From Pseudofrancisella aestuarii (GTDB taxonomy: Bacteria; Pseudomonadota; Gammaproteobacteria; Francisellales; Francisellaceae): 64,000 nt of DNA. Position 1 is the stretch's first letter, and each line of letters opens with the position of its first letter. The position numbers were made by a program, and so were the translations under genes. Location: assembly GCF_003574475.2 (NCBI RefSeq), contig NZ_QLIS02000002.1, positions 124,001 through 188,000 on the forward strand. Direction: 5' to 3'. Positions 27,814 through 35,143 of the stretch are shown here, in pieces. The notes beneath the pieces were generated by a model, which was not told the DNA's origin, made no database searches, and was given only the letters and a program-made list of their open reading frames with translations.

Positions 27814-29186
27814 TGGGATTACATCATAAGAAGTATGAGAGTTTTGATTTTGAGGAAACAAACGAAGAGCTTTCTTTGCTTAAAACAACTTTACCAAAAG
27901 CAAAAATTCCTCAGCAAATTAATGATGAGCAAGCTGTTTATCAGGCAATAAAAGATGAGTTAATGCTAGATGGTAATTCTAAACAAAATCTTGCTACTTT
28001 TTGCCAAACTCAAGTAGATGATTCTATACATAAGTTAATGAATGATTGTATAGATAAAAATATGATTGATAAAGATGAATATCCGCAGACTGCTGAGATT
28101 GAGGCAAGGTGTGTGAATATTTTAGCTAATCTATGGAATGCTTCATCAGAGAATGTGATAGGCTGTTCAACAACTGGTTCATCGGAAGCTGCTATGCTTG
28201 GGGGTATGGCGATGAAGTGGCGTTGGAGAGATCATAGGAAAGCTCAAGGTAAAGATTTTTCGAAGCCTAACTTAGTTACTGGTCCTGTACAGGTATGTTG
28301 GCATAAGTTTGCTAGATACTGGGATATTGAACTTAGAGAGATACCTATGTCGAATGATAGTTTTATAATGACGCCAGAGTCTGTGTTAGAGAGATGTGAT
28401 GAGAATACAATAGGCGTTGTTCCAACGCTAGGTATAACATTTACGGGGCAGTATGAACCTGTGAAAGATGTATGTGAAGCGCTAGATAAGTTTCAAGAAG
28501 AGACAGGATTAGATATACCTGTGCATGTTGACGGTGCATCTGGTGGTTTCTTGGCGCCATTTATAAATCCCGAGTTAGAATGGGATTTTAGATTACCTAG
28601 GGTTAAATCAATTAATGCCTCTGGTCATAAATTTGGTCTTTCTCCACTCGGGGTTGGCTGGGTAGTATGGTCAGATAAGAAATACTTGCCAGAAGATCTG
28701 ATATTCAATGTTAATTATCTTGGTGGGGATATGCCAACTTTTGCACTTAATTTCTCACGCCCTGGAGGTCAAATAGTGGCTCAATATTATAATTTTATCA
28801 GATTAGGTTTTGAGGGTTATAAAAGCATACATGGTAAGTGTTATGATGTTGCAAAATACATAGCTCGGAAATTAGAAAGCTTTAATATATTTGATATGAT
28901 TTATGATGGAAATGGTGGAATCCCAGCTGTTAGTTGGTCATTGAAAAATGCTCAATCTAAATCATATTCTCTTTTTGATTTATCTGAAAAAATTAGAGCT
29001 AGAGGTTGGCAAATAGCAGCATACTCTATGCCAGCTAATAGAGAAGATCTTGTGGTTATGAGAGTGTTGGTAAGAAATGGCTTTGGTTTTGATTTAGCAG
29101 AACTAATGTTAAAAGACTTAAAAACTGCAATTGATGATCTAGAAAATAGAAATACTAATGCTGAGCATAGCAGTTTTGCCCATTAA
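27813..29186 (+). CDS. gadB: glutamate decarboxylase
   Basis: A 457-residue PLP enzyme closely resembling GadA/GadB. It decarboxylates glutamate to GABA, consuming a proton. Visible features are N-terminal [30 protein letters not shown] (117-137), HVDGASGGF (238-246) and the Schiff-base Lys273 in SGHKFG. The last residue is His, and a C-terminal His helps pH gating in the E. coli enzyme. The start is GTG 27813, overlapping the PPTase stop by one base, so the genes are coupled. No gadC antiporter is adjacent, so a pure acid-resistance role is not assured; GABA or a related amine could instead feed a biosynthetic route. Confidence 0.92.
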   Translation: MGLHHKKYESFDFEETNEELSLLKTTLPKAKIPQQINDEQAVYQAIKDELMLDGNSKQNLATFCQTQVDDSIHKLMNDCIDKNMIDKDEYPQTAEIEARCVNILANLWNASSENVIGCSTTGSSEAAMLGGMAMKWRWRDHRKAQGKDFSKPNLVTGPVQVCWHKFARYWDIELREIPMSNDSFIMTPESVLERCDENTIGVVPTLGITFTGQYEPVKDVCEALDKFQEETGLDIPVHVDGASGGFLAPFINPELEWDFRLPRVKSINASGHKFGLSPLGVGWVVWSDKKYLPEDLIFNVNYLGGDMPTFALNFSRPGGQIVAQYYNFIRLGFEGYKSIHGKCYDVAKYIARKLESFNIFDMIYDGNGGIPAVSWSLKNAQSKSYSLFDLSEKIRARGWQIAAYSMPANREDLVVMRVLVRNGFGFDLAELMLKDLKTAIDDLENRNTNAEHSSFAH

Positions 29187-29199
29187 GAAATAAGTATAT

Positions 29200-30603
29200 T
29201 TATACATTTACTATACTTTGATTATAGTTTGGAGATAAGACAAAATTTAGAAATCTACCAGTACCAGAAATATAAGAATAGCTGTGATAAATGTTTACAG
29301 GAATATAAACCGAAGCTGGACTATCAATTATTTTTGTTTCCTGATTGTCACCTTCTCCAAACGTTACACTAACTTTTAGTCCTGTACCATCTTTATTATT
29401 TCCCATGAAAACAAACATACTGTCGCAGTTATGAGCATGAGAATCTACATGAGGCTGATAAGTTTCGGAATAATCAATATCGAAAGTTCTTTCAATAACA
29501 TATATGTGACTTCTTTCATCAACTCGACTGTCCATAAAAACCCATCTAGAGCCTACCCCATCACGATGATGTAATAATTCAGATGCGCCTTTTACAAAAG
29601 GTATCTTAACTTCTAAATTAGAATTAATTCGTTGAATATTTTTTCTATCTAAATTATTTACTAGAATTGCTCGATCACGATTTAAAGAGGCTGGATCTAT
29701 TGCTTCGTAAGCTTCTGGATTATTTCTTGTGGCTTTTATATGATATTTGGAGGCATGAGTGAATACGTTTTTGCCAGTTAAAGGATGGTGTGGTTCAATA
29801 TTAAAACATCCTATTCTTGATATTGCAGAAGCTAAATCTTGAGAAAGTTTAAAATTGAAGTCATCTCTGTTATAGAATATTTCTAATGCTTTAGCCAAAG
29901 GTATTAAATCACAGATACCAGCTCTTTCTCCAATTCCTAGTATAGAGGTGTCTATAATAGTAGCTCCAGCATTTATAGCTGAAATAGCATTTGCTTGAGC
30001 AAGTCCTAGATCATTATGTAGATGAACTTCTATTTCACAATTAAACTTTTCTTTAGCAGATTTAACAATAGCGTAGCATTGGTTTGGGTGCCAAATTCCT
30101 ACAGTATCTGCAAGACTTATTCTATCTGCTCCAGCATTTATAGCAACCGTTCCTAAATTATGTATAAGATCTAAAGGTGTTCTTGAAGCATCTTCAATAC
30201 TAAATCTAACTTTAAAACCAAGCTCTTTAGCTAATTTAATCGATTCAATAACTTTTTGCTCAATCCATTCTCTAGATTTATTAGTATATTTAGTAGAGAG
30301 AGATATGTCATTATATGATGCCCATATGCCTATCCACGGAGCTTTTGTCTCACTAGCGGCTAATACATCTTCAGCAGTAGCTCTTGAATGTACTAAGATA
30401 TCAATATTTTTAACTTGTTTAACTATTTCTGTACAGATTTTTTTTTCAGTTTCAGAAATACCTGGATGTCCAACTTCTATTATGTTGACACCAAAGTCAC
30501 GAAGTTTGTTGGCAAGTATTATTTTCTCCTCAACAGAGAAACAAATGTTATGGGTTTGTTCGCCTTCTCTTAATGTACTATCTAATATTAGGATTCGACT
30601 CAT
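29200..30603 (-). CDS. homocitrate-synthase-like DRE-TIM enzyme fused to a cupin domain
   Basis: 467 residues. Positions 1-265 form an HMGL-like TIM barrel with ILDSTLREGEQ at the N terminus, RFSIEDASRT (about 133-142), the metal site HLHND (194-198) and TSILGIGERAG (219-229). It resembles fungal/thermophile homocitrate synthase (Lys20/21) and NifV more than LeuA. About 265-345 are linker/subdomain, and 350-467 look like a single cupin: first metal motif H385-x-x-x-H389-x-H391, second VYIPVNIYHSY with H440. The usual LeuA allosteric domain is replaced by this cupin. It catalyses an acetyl-CoA aldol condensation by family; the 2-oxo acid substrate is unknown. It is last in the four-gene minus operon, overlapping the hydrolase stop by one base. 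Confidence 0.8.
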   Translation of the reverse strand: MSRILILDSTLREGEQTHNICFSVEEKIILANKLRDFGVNIIEVGHPGISETEKKICTEIVKQVKNIDILVHSRATAEDVLAASETKAPWIGIWASYNDISLSTKYTNKSREWIEQKVIESIKLAKELGFKVRFSIEDASRTPLDLIHNLGTVAINAGADRISLADTVGIWHPNQCYAIVKSAKEKFNCEIEVHLHNDLGLAQANAISAINAGATIIDTSILGIGERAGICDLIPLAKALEIFYNRDDFNFKLSQDLASAISRIGCFNIEPHHPLTGKNVFTHASKYHIKATRNNPEAYEAIDPASLNRDRAILVNNLDRKNIQRINSNLEVKIPFVKGASELLHHRDGVGSRWVFMDSRVDERSHIYVIERTFDIDYSETYQPHVDSHAHNCDSMFVFMGNNKDGTGLKVSVTFGEGDNQETKIIDSPASVYIPVNIYHSYSYISGTGRFLNFVLSPNYNQSIVNV

Positions 30604-31691
30604 TATTGTTTCCTATTTAAGAAATTAATTACATCATCAATGAATTCTTGACGGGTTTTTTCATAGATAAGCCAATGTGTTGCATGTTTTATCTCTTTTA
30701 GTTGTTTGTATTTTGTATTGGTCAGCTTTTCATATAAATATTGGTCTGCAAAAAAGTCTTGATCCCCATAAATAACTAAAGTTGGTGTTTTTAGTTTGCT
30801 TATGTCATAGATTGGTTCTCCATTCCAGATAGAGTATAAATCTTTCATAGGCCCCATTGGTCTACGTAATGAATTTTTTACATGAGGATTTGGGTTTGGA
30901 TCTATTTTTATATATACATTGCCAACTTTATTTATAACGTTGTTACTGACAATATCCTCATTTTCACCAATCATCATTTCTCCATGATGATCAATATTTT
31001 TCCAAGGAATACCAAGCATCATCTTCCAATGGTTTTCAACCATTTTCCAGGGAACATTTTGATAAGCTGGAAGGTTGTTACTAAACTGGCCATCTTTTCC
31101 TGCGTAAGGTTTAATAAAAAGTGGCTCAAGAGACTTTTTTAGATGAGATGAGTACATTGATCCGTATAATACTAGATGATCTACCTTTTGTGGATATTCA
31201 ATAGAATACATTGCTGCAACAACTGATCCCCAGGACCATCCTAGTAAATCTAGATTTTTTTGTTTATTTTTTTCCAAAATGAAATCAATAGCTACATTTA
31301 ATTCTTTAACAGCTTCTTTAGCTTGTAGTGGGTATACGCCTTTTTGAGTTGGATAAAATCCAATAGGGGTATTAAATTTTGTCATTGATTCAGGATAGGA
31401 AGATGTTCCTTCACCAATAAAATCTATAGCCCAAACATCATAGCCATTTTCTGCTAAGCTATCCATTAATGAATATCCAGGAATGTCAAAAGCTGAAAGA
31501 GAAGGGATGCTTAATGGATTTAAAAGCATAATTGTGCCTTTCAAATCTTTTTCATAAATTCTTTTTTCTTTTAGATGAATTTTTTGATCATTATATTTAA
31601 TATAATAATCTGATGAATCTATATCTTTTGCATATACACTAGATATAAAAATACTTATGAAAAGTATTATAAGAAATTTATAATTCTTCAT
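30603..31691 (-). CDS. exported alpha/beta-fold hydrolase
   Basis: About 362 residues from ATG 31691, which gives a signal peptide (MKNYKFLIILFISIFISSVYA); an upstream in-frame ATG at 31706 would bury it. The hydrolase triad is visible: nucleophile Ser in GWSWGS (about residue 152), Asp in IYGDQDFF, His in IKHATHWL near the C terminus. The predicted location is periplasm or outside, unlike the cytosolic enzymes around it. The gene overlaps the upstream ThiF-like gene by 14 bp and the downstream fusion gene by 1 bp, so it belongs to that operon. The substrate (ester, lactone or thioester) is not evident. Confidence 0.75.
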   Translation of the reverse strand: MKNYKFLIILFISIFISSVYAKDIDSSDYYIKYNDQKIHLKEKRIYEKDLKGTIMLLNPLSIPSLSAFDIPGYSLMDSLAENGYDVWAIDFIGEGTSSYPESMTKFNTPIGFYPTQKGVYPLQAKEAVKELNVAIDFILEKNKQKNLDLLGWSWGSVVAAMYSIEYPQKVDHLVLYGSMYSSHLKKSLEPLFIKPYAGKDGQFSNNLPAYQNVPWKMVENHWKMMLGIPWKNIDHHGEMMIGENEDIVSNNVINKVGNVYIKIDPNPNPHVKNSLRRPMGPMKDLYSIWNGEPIYDISKLKTPTLVIYGDQDFFADQYLYEKLTNTKYKQLKEIKHATHWLIYEKTRQEFIDDVINFLNRKQ

Positions 31692-32523
31692 TGTTCCAAC
31701 TTCCATTTTCTGGGGATAATACTTGAACAGAGCTTGCTTGACTCATATCTATTTTTAATAGTTTTGGTGCGTAAGTTGGTTGTAGATTTACTCTGTTTAG
31801 AATAACTTTAAAAACTTCAAAACTAGCAAAAATTCCAACTATATTTGCTACGGGACAGACAACTGTCCAAGGTGCTTCACCCTTAATATAAGACTCTGCC
31901 CACTCTTTTGAAACCCCATGTTTTACAGATTCTCTAGCTCTACCATCTTTAATTGAGGTAATTTCTTTTCTTACTTCATCTGTTAGTTTTTTCCCATAAG
32001 AAGGGTGTCTCAGAACTAACTCATAAGCTGGAGTTTTATCAGAAAAAGTTATAACTCCTCCTCTAAAAGGGGGGGTGACTGCTATCCAAACAGATGGAAT
32101 TTTTAATTTTTGAGCAGTACGATGAATAATTACACGAGCTATTAAGTTGTCTGTGGCATCTACTACAATATCAGAATCGGAGATTATTTCTTCGGCATTT
32201 TCTTCAGATAGCATTTCTTTTTTTACAATGACTTTAATATTTGGGTTTATATCATTTATAGTTTCTTTTGCACATTCAGCTTTGCTTTTGCCAACCCTTG
32301 ATATAGCTGATAACATTTGGCGATTTATATTACTGTAGTCAAATTCATCCATGTCAACAACTTTAATATTTCCTATACCCATGCGAGCAAGACTGATTAA
32401 GGTTATACCGCCAACTCCTCCAGCACCTATTACTGTAACTTTAGCATTTTTTAATTTAGCTTGTTCTTCGTGAGTTAATATTCCAAAATTACGAAGGTAT
32501 ATTTCTTGTTCTATATTTTGCAT
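31678..32523 (-). CDS. E1-like adenylyltransferase (ThiF/MoeB/HesA family), copy 1
   Basis: 281 residues. The ATP-binding Rossmann motif VIGAGGVGG lies at about 31-39. DMDEFDYSNINRQML carries the conserved Asp, Asn and Arg that contact ATP, and VVDATDNLIARVIIH follows. The paired CxxC zinc motifs of MoeB/ThiF are missing; Cys residues are scattered. Family members activate the C terminus of a ubiquitin-like protein (ThiS, MoaD) or of a peptide (MccB-like) by adenylation. No thiS, moaD or thiamine/molybdopterin genes adjoin it, so a specialised role is likely. It lies 20 bp after a paralogue. Confidence 0.82.
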   Translation of the reverse strand: MQNIEQEIYLRNFGILTHEEQAKLKNAKVTVIGAGGVGGITLISLARMGIGNIKVVDMDEFDYSNINRQMLSAISRVGKSKAECAKETINDINPNIKVIVKKEMLSEENAEEIISDSDIVVDATDNLIARVIIHRTAQKLKIPSVWIAVTPPFRGGVITFSDKTPAYELVLRHPSYGKKLTDEVRKEITSIKDGRARESVKHGVSKEWAESYIKGEAPWTVVCPVANIVGIFASFEVFKVILNRVNLQPTYAPKLLKIDMSQASSVQVLSPENGSWNNEEL

Positions 32524-32543
32524 GATCTTATCCTTTCTAATCC

Positions 32544-33407
32544 TTATATCTTGTATGCTTCCCAGTGTCCTTCTTTAGGGTCTATAACACTGACAGGACT
32601 AGTTAAATTATCCATATCTATGTATATACCCTTTGGTGCAGGTGCAAGAGGTTTCTGTCCTATAAGAATTTGTATAGCTTCATGACAACTAAATGATGCT
32701 AAAAGAGAGGCTCTTATTGGTGTTATGATCCATCCGGCTTTTCCATTACAAAAATCATCTGCCCAAGCTTGAGGGGCTCCCTTGGTAACAGAATATTGAG
32801 CTCGCTTTTTCTTAATGCTATGCACAAATTCAGTAACCTCGGGGTCAGATATTGACTTACCTTGAGTTGGGATATTTAAAGCATCTTCATAAGAGATTCC
32901 ATTTGGGTAGAATGATGAGACAAAACCACGATGAGGAGGGCTGCCAGACATTGATACACTTGGGATACCAAGTTTTTTTGCTGCACGATGAACTACTATT
33001 CGAGAAGGCATATCATCTAAAGCTTCTAGCACTAAGTCATGTCCTTCCATTAGTTCAAAAACATTATTTTCGGTTACTTTTACATTATGGAAATCAGTGC
33101 TAAGAAAGGGGTTTATATCTTTTAAATATTTTTCTGTAGACTCACTTTTATATTTATTCATTGTTGATGTCATAGCGATCATTTGACGATTTATATTTGA
33201 TAGTTCAAAAATATCAGGATCAACCCCGCTGATATGACCTATACCACTTCTAGCACATAATATTGCTTCCATTCCACCAACACCACCTAATCCAAAGATT
33301 ATTATTCGACTATTGCGTAGTTTCGCTTGTTCTTCTTCGGTATAAACTCCAATATTTTTTTTGGTAACCTCGTTATAGAATTGGTCTGGAGATATATTGC
33401 TTATCAT
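32544..33407 (-). CDS. E1-like adenylyltransferase (ThiF/MoeB/HesA family), copy 2
   Basis: 287 residues, first gene of the four-gene minus-strand operon. IIFGLGGVGG (about 36-45), DPDIFELSNINRQMI and LEALDDMPSRIVVHRAAKKLGIP correspond position by position to copy 1, and both proteins share a middle segment with Y-x-D/L-x-L...G-K-x-x and a K-x-G-x-x-x-x-W-A motif. The two end similarly (GSW / GHW near the C terminus). Neither has CxxC zinc pairs. Two E1-like paralogues side by side could form a heterodimer, or act on two steps or two substrates. No ubiquitin-like or precursor-peptide gene is seen nearby. Confidence 0.82.
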   Translation of the reverse strand: MISNISPDQFYNEVTKKNIGVYTEEEQAKLRNSRIIIFGLGGVGGMEAILCARSGIGHISGVDPDIFELSNINRQMIAMTSTMNKYKSESTEKYLKDINPFLSTDFHNVKVTENNVFELMEGHDLVLEALDDMPSRIVVHRAAKKLGIPSVSMSGSPPHRGFVSSFYPNGISYEDALNIPTQGKSISDPEVTEFVHSIKKKRAQYSVTKGAPQAWADDFCNGKAGWIITPIRASLLASFSCHEAIQILIGQKPLAPAPKGIYIDMDNLTSPVSVIDPKEGHWEAYKI

Positions 33408-33663
33408 ATTTATTCCTTTTTGTTTTCAGACTAAAAAGTAGCTTTTGAAAGTCAGATATTTTAAAAATGACTATATGAAACATAATTTGATGCGATTTTA
33501 ACAGATAAATAGATAATATTTAATATTTTAAAGCAAGATGAATATTTATTGATCTAATTAATAAAGCTACATCATTAACTAGAAGAGTTTTATCAACTAT
33601 TGAGTAAAATATTGTTATAATTATTGGGTTGCTAATTATAAATCTTTAATGTTATAGGTTCTT
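33408..33663. promoter_or_regulatory. 256-bp divergent region between the E1-like operon and purF
   Basis: AT-rich region with no ORF I can support. A perfect TATAAT at 33616-33621 is a candidate -10 for purF, but no good -35 stands 16-18 bp upstream. The promoter of the E1-like operon must also lie here. I see no clear PurR-type operator. Confidence 0.4.
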
Positions 33664-35133
33664 ATGTGTGGAGTTATTGGCGTAGTAGGCCATGGTCAAG
33701 TTAGTTATACGCTCTTTGATGGGTTAAGTCTTTTACAGCATAGAGGTCAAGATGCTGCTGGTATTGCTACTTTAGATGAAGGAAGATTTTTTATTCGTAA
33801 GAATACGGGATTAGTTAATGATATCTTCTCAGATGATAAGTTGGCAAAGTCAAAAGGCTCTGTTGGTATTGGTCATGTTAGATACCCTACAGCAGGTAGC
33901 TTGGGAGCAGCGGATAGTCAGCCATTTTATGTAAATAACCCTCATGGCATAGTCTTTGCGCATAATGGAAATCTTACAAATGTTAAAGAACTTCAAAAAA
34001 TACTTCACGATATAGAAAGAAGACATTTGAATACTAATTCAGACTCTGAACTTTTATTGAATTTTTTTGCTTGTGGAATGAATAAATCACGTGGTTGTCC
34101 AACTCCAGAAGCTGTTTTTAAAGCAACAAGTTTTGTATTTAAACATGCAAAAGGTGGTTATGCTTGTACTGCTATGGTAGCTAATCTTGGGTTAGTAGCT
34201 TTCAGAGATCCATATGGAATTAGACCGCTGATCTTAGGAGTTAAAGAGATTGGTCGAGGCAAAAAAGAATATATGGTTGCTAGTGAAAGTGTGGCTTTAG
34301 ATATTTCAGGTTTTCGAATTTTAAGAGATGTTGAGCCTGGAGAGGTTATAGTTATTACAGAAGATCATAAGATACACACAAAAATATGTGCGAAAAATCC
34401 AGAACTTTATCCATGCTTATTTGAGTATGTTTATTTTGCAAGACCAGATAGTATTATGAATGGTGTAAGTGTTTATCAAAGTCGAGTTGACTCAGGAAAG
34501 ATCTTGAGTAAAAGGATTCTAGAGCTTTGGAAAAATAAGGGTATAGATATTGTTATACCTGTTCCAGAGACTGGTAGAGCATCAGCTCAAGAGATTGCTA
34601 CAGCATTAGGAGTTGAGTATAGAGAAGGTTTTGTCAAAAATCGCTATGTAGGTAGAACTTTTATAATGCCAGAGTCAGTAGATAGAAAAAATTATGTTAG
34701 AAGAAAATTAAATCCTATTCCAGCTGAGTTTAAAGATAAAAATGTTTTATTGGTTGATGATTCAATTGTTAGGGGTACGACTTCAAAAAGAATTATTGAG
34801 ATGATAAGAGATTTTGGGGCTAAAAGTGTTTATCTAGCTTCAGTTTCACCAGCAGTGTGCTATCCAAATGTATATGGTATTGATATGCCAACTAAGTCAG
34901 AACTTATAGCTCATGGTAGGTCTGTGGAAGATATCCGTCAATGGATAGGTGTAGACGGTTTGATTTATTTATCTTTAAGTGACTTGAAAGATGCTATCCA
35001 AAAGCAAAATCCTAAAATTAAACATTTTGAGGATAGTGTTTTTTCTGGGCATTATGTCACTGGTGATGTTAATGATAAATATTTAGAAGAGCTAGAAAAA
35101 GAAAGAAAAGCTCTAAAAAAGAAGAATAAATAG
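33664..35133 (+). CDS. purF: amidophosphoribosyltransferase
   Basis: First committed step of purine synthesis: PRPP plus glutamine gives phosphoribosylamine. Ntn-hydrolase glutaminase with the nucleophile Cys2 exposed after removal of Met (MCGVIGVVGH). LLQHRGQDAAGI and HVRYPTAG follow. The C-terminal phosphoribosyltransferase has the PRPP loop VLLVDDSIVRGTTSKRI (about residues 360-376). At 489 aa it is a normal length. It is followed 10 bp later by purL. Confidence 0.97.
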   Translation: MCGVIGVVGHGQVSYTLFDGLSLLQHRGQDAAGIATLDEGRFFIRKNTGLVNDIFSDDKLAKSKGSVGIGHVRYPTAGSLGAADSQPFYVNNPHGIVFAHNGNLTNVKELQKILHDIERRHLNTNSDSELLLNFFACGMNKSRGCPTPEAVFKATSFVFKHAKGGYACTAMVANLGLVAFRDPYGIRPLILGVKEIGRGKKEYMVASESVALDISGFRILRDVEPGEVIVITEDHKIHTKICAKNPELYPCLFEYVYFARPDSIMNGVSVYQSRVDSGKILSKRILELWKNKGIDIVIPVPETGRASAQEIATALGVEYREGFVKNRYVGRTFIMPESVDRKNYVRRKLNPIPAEFKDKNVLLVDDSIVRGTTSKRIIEMIRDFGAKSVYLASVSPAVCYPNVYGIDMPTKSELIAHGRSVEDIRQWIGVDGLIYLSLSDLKDAIQKQNPKIKHFEDSVFSGHYVTGDVNDKYLEELEKERKALKKKNK

Positions 35134-35143
35134 GGAGCTTTAT

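Noticed and set aside
27813-29186. Acid-resistance island as explanation for gadB
   Set aside because: No gadC, hdeAB or regulator gene is adjacent, and the gene is translationally coupled to a PPTase gene; the enzyme call stands but the island does not.
29200-30603. leuA (2-isopropylmalate synthase)
   Set aside because: Closer in motif detail to homocitrate synthase, C-terminal allosteric domain missing, and no leuBCD nearby.
31678-33407. Thiamine or molybdopterin operon
   Set aside because: No thiS, thiG, moaD, moaE or moeA neighbours, and both E1-like proteins lack the zinc CxxC pairs.
31678-33407. CBASS/Bil-type defence system (E1-containing)
   Set aside because: Those need E2 or JAB-type peptidase and a cyclase or ubiquitin-like gene; neighbours here are a hydrolase and an aldolase-type enzyme.
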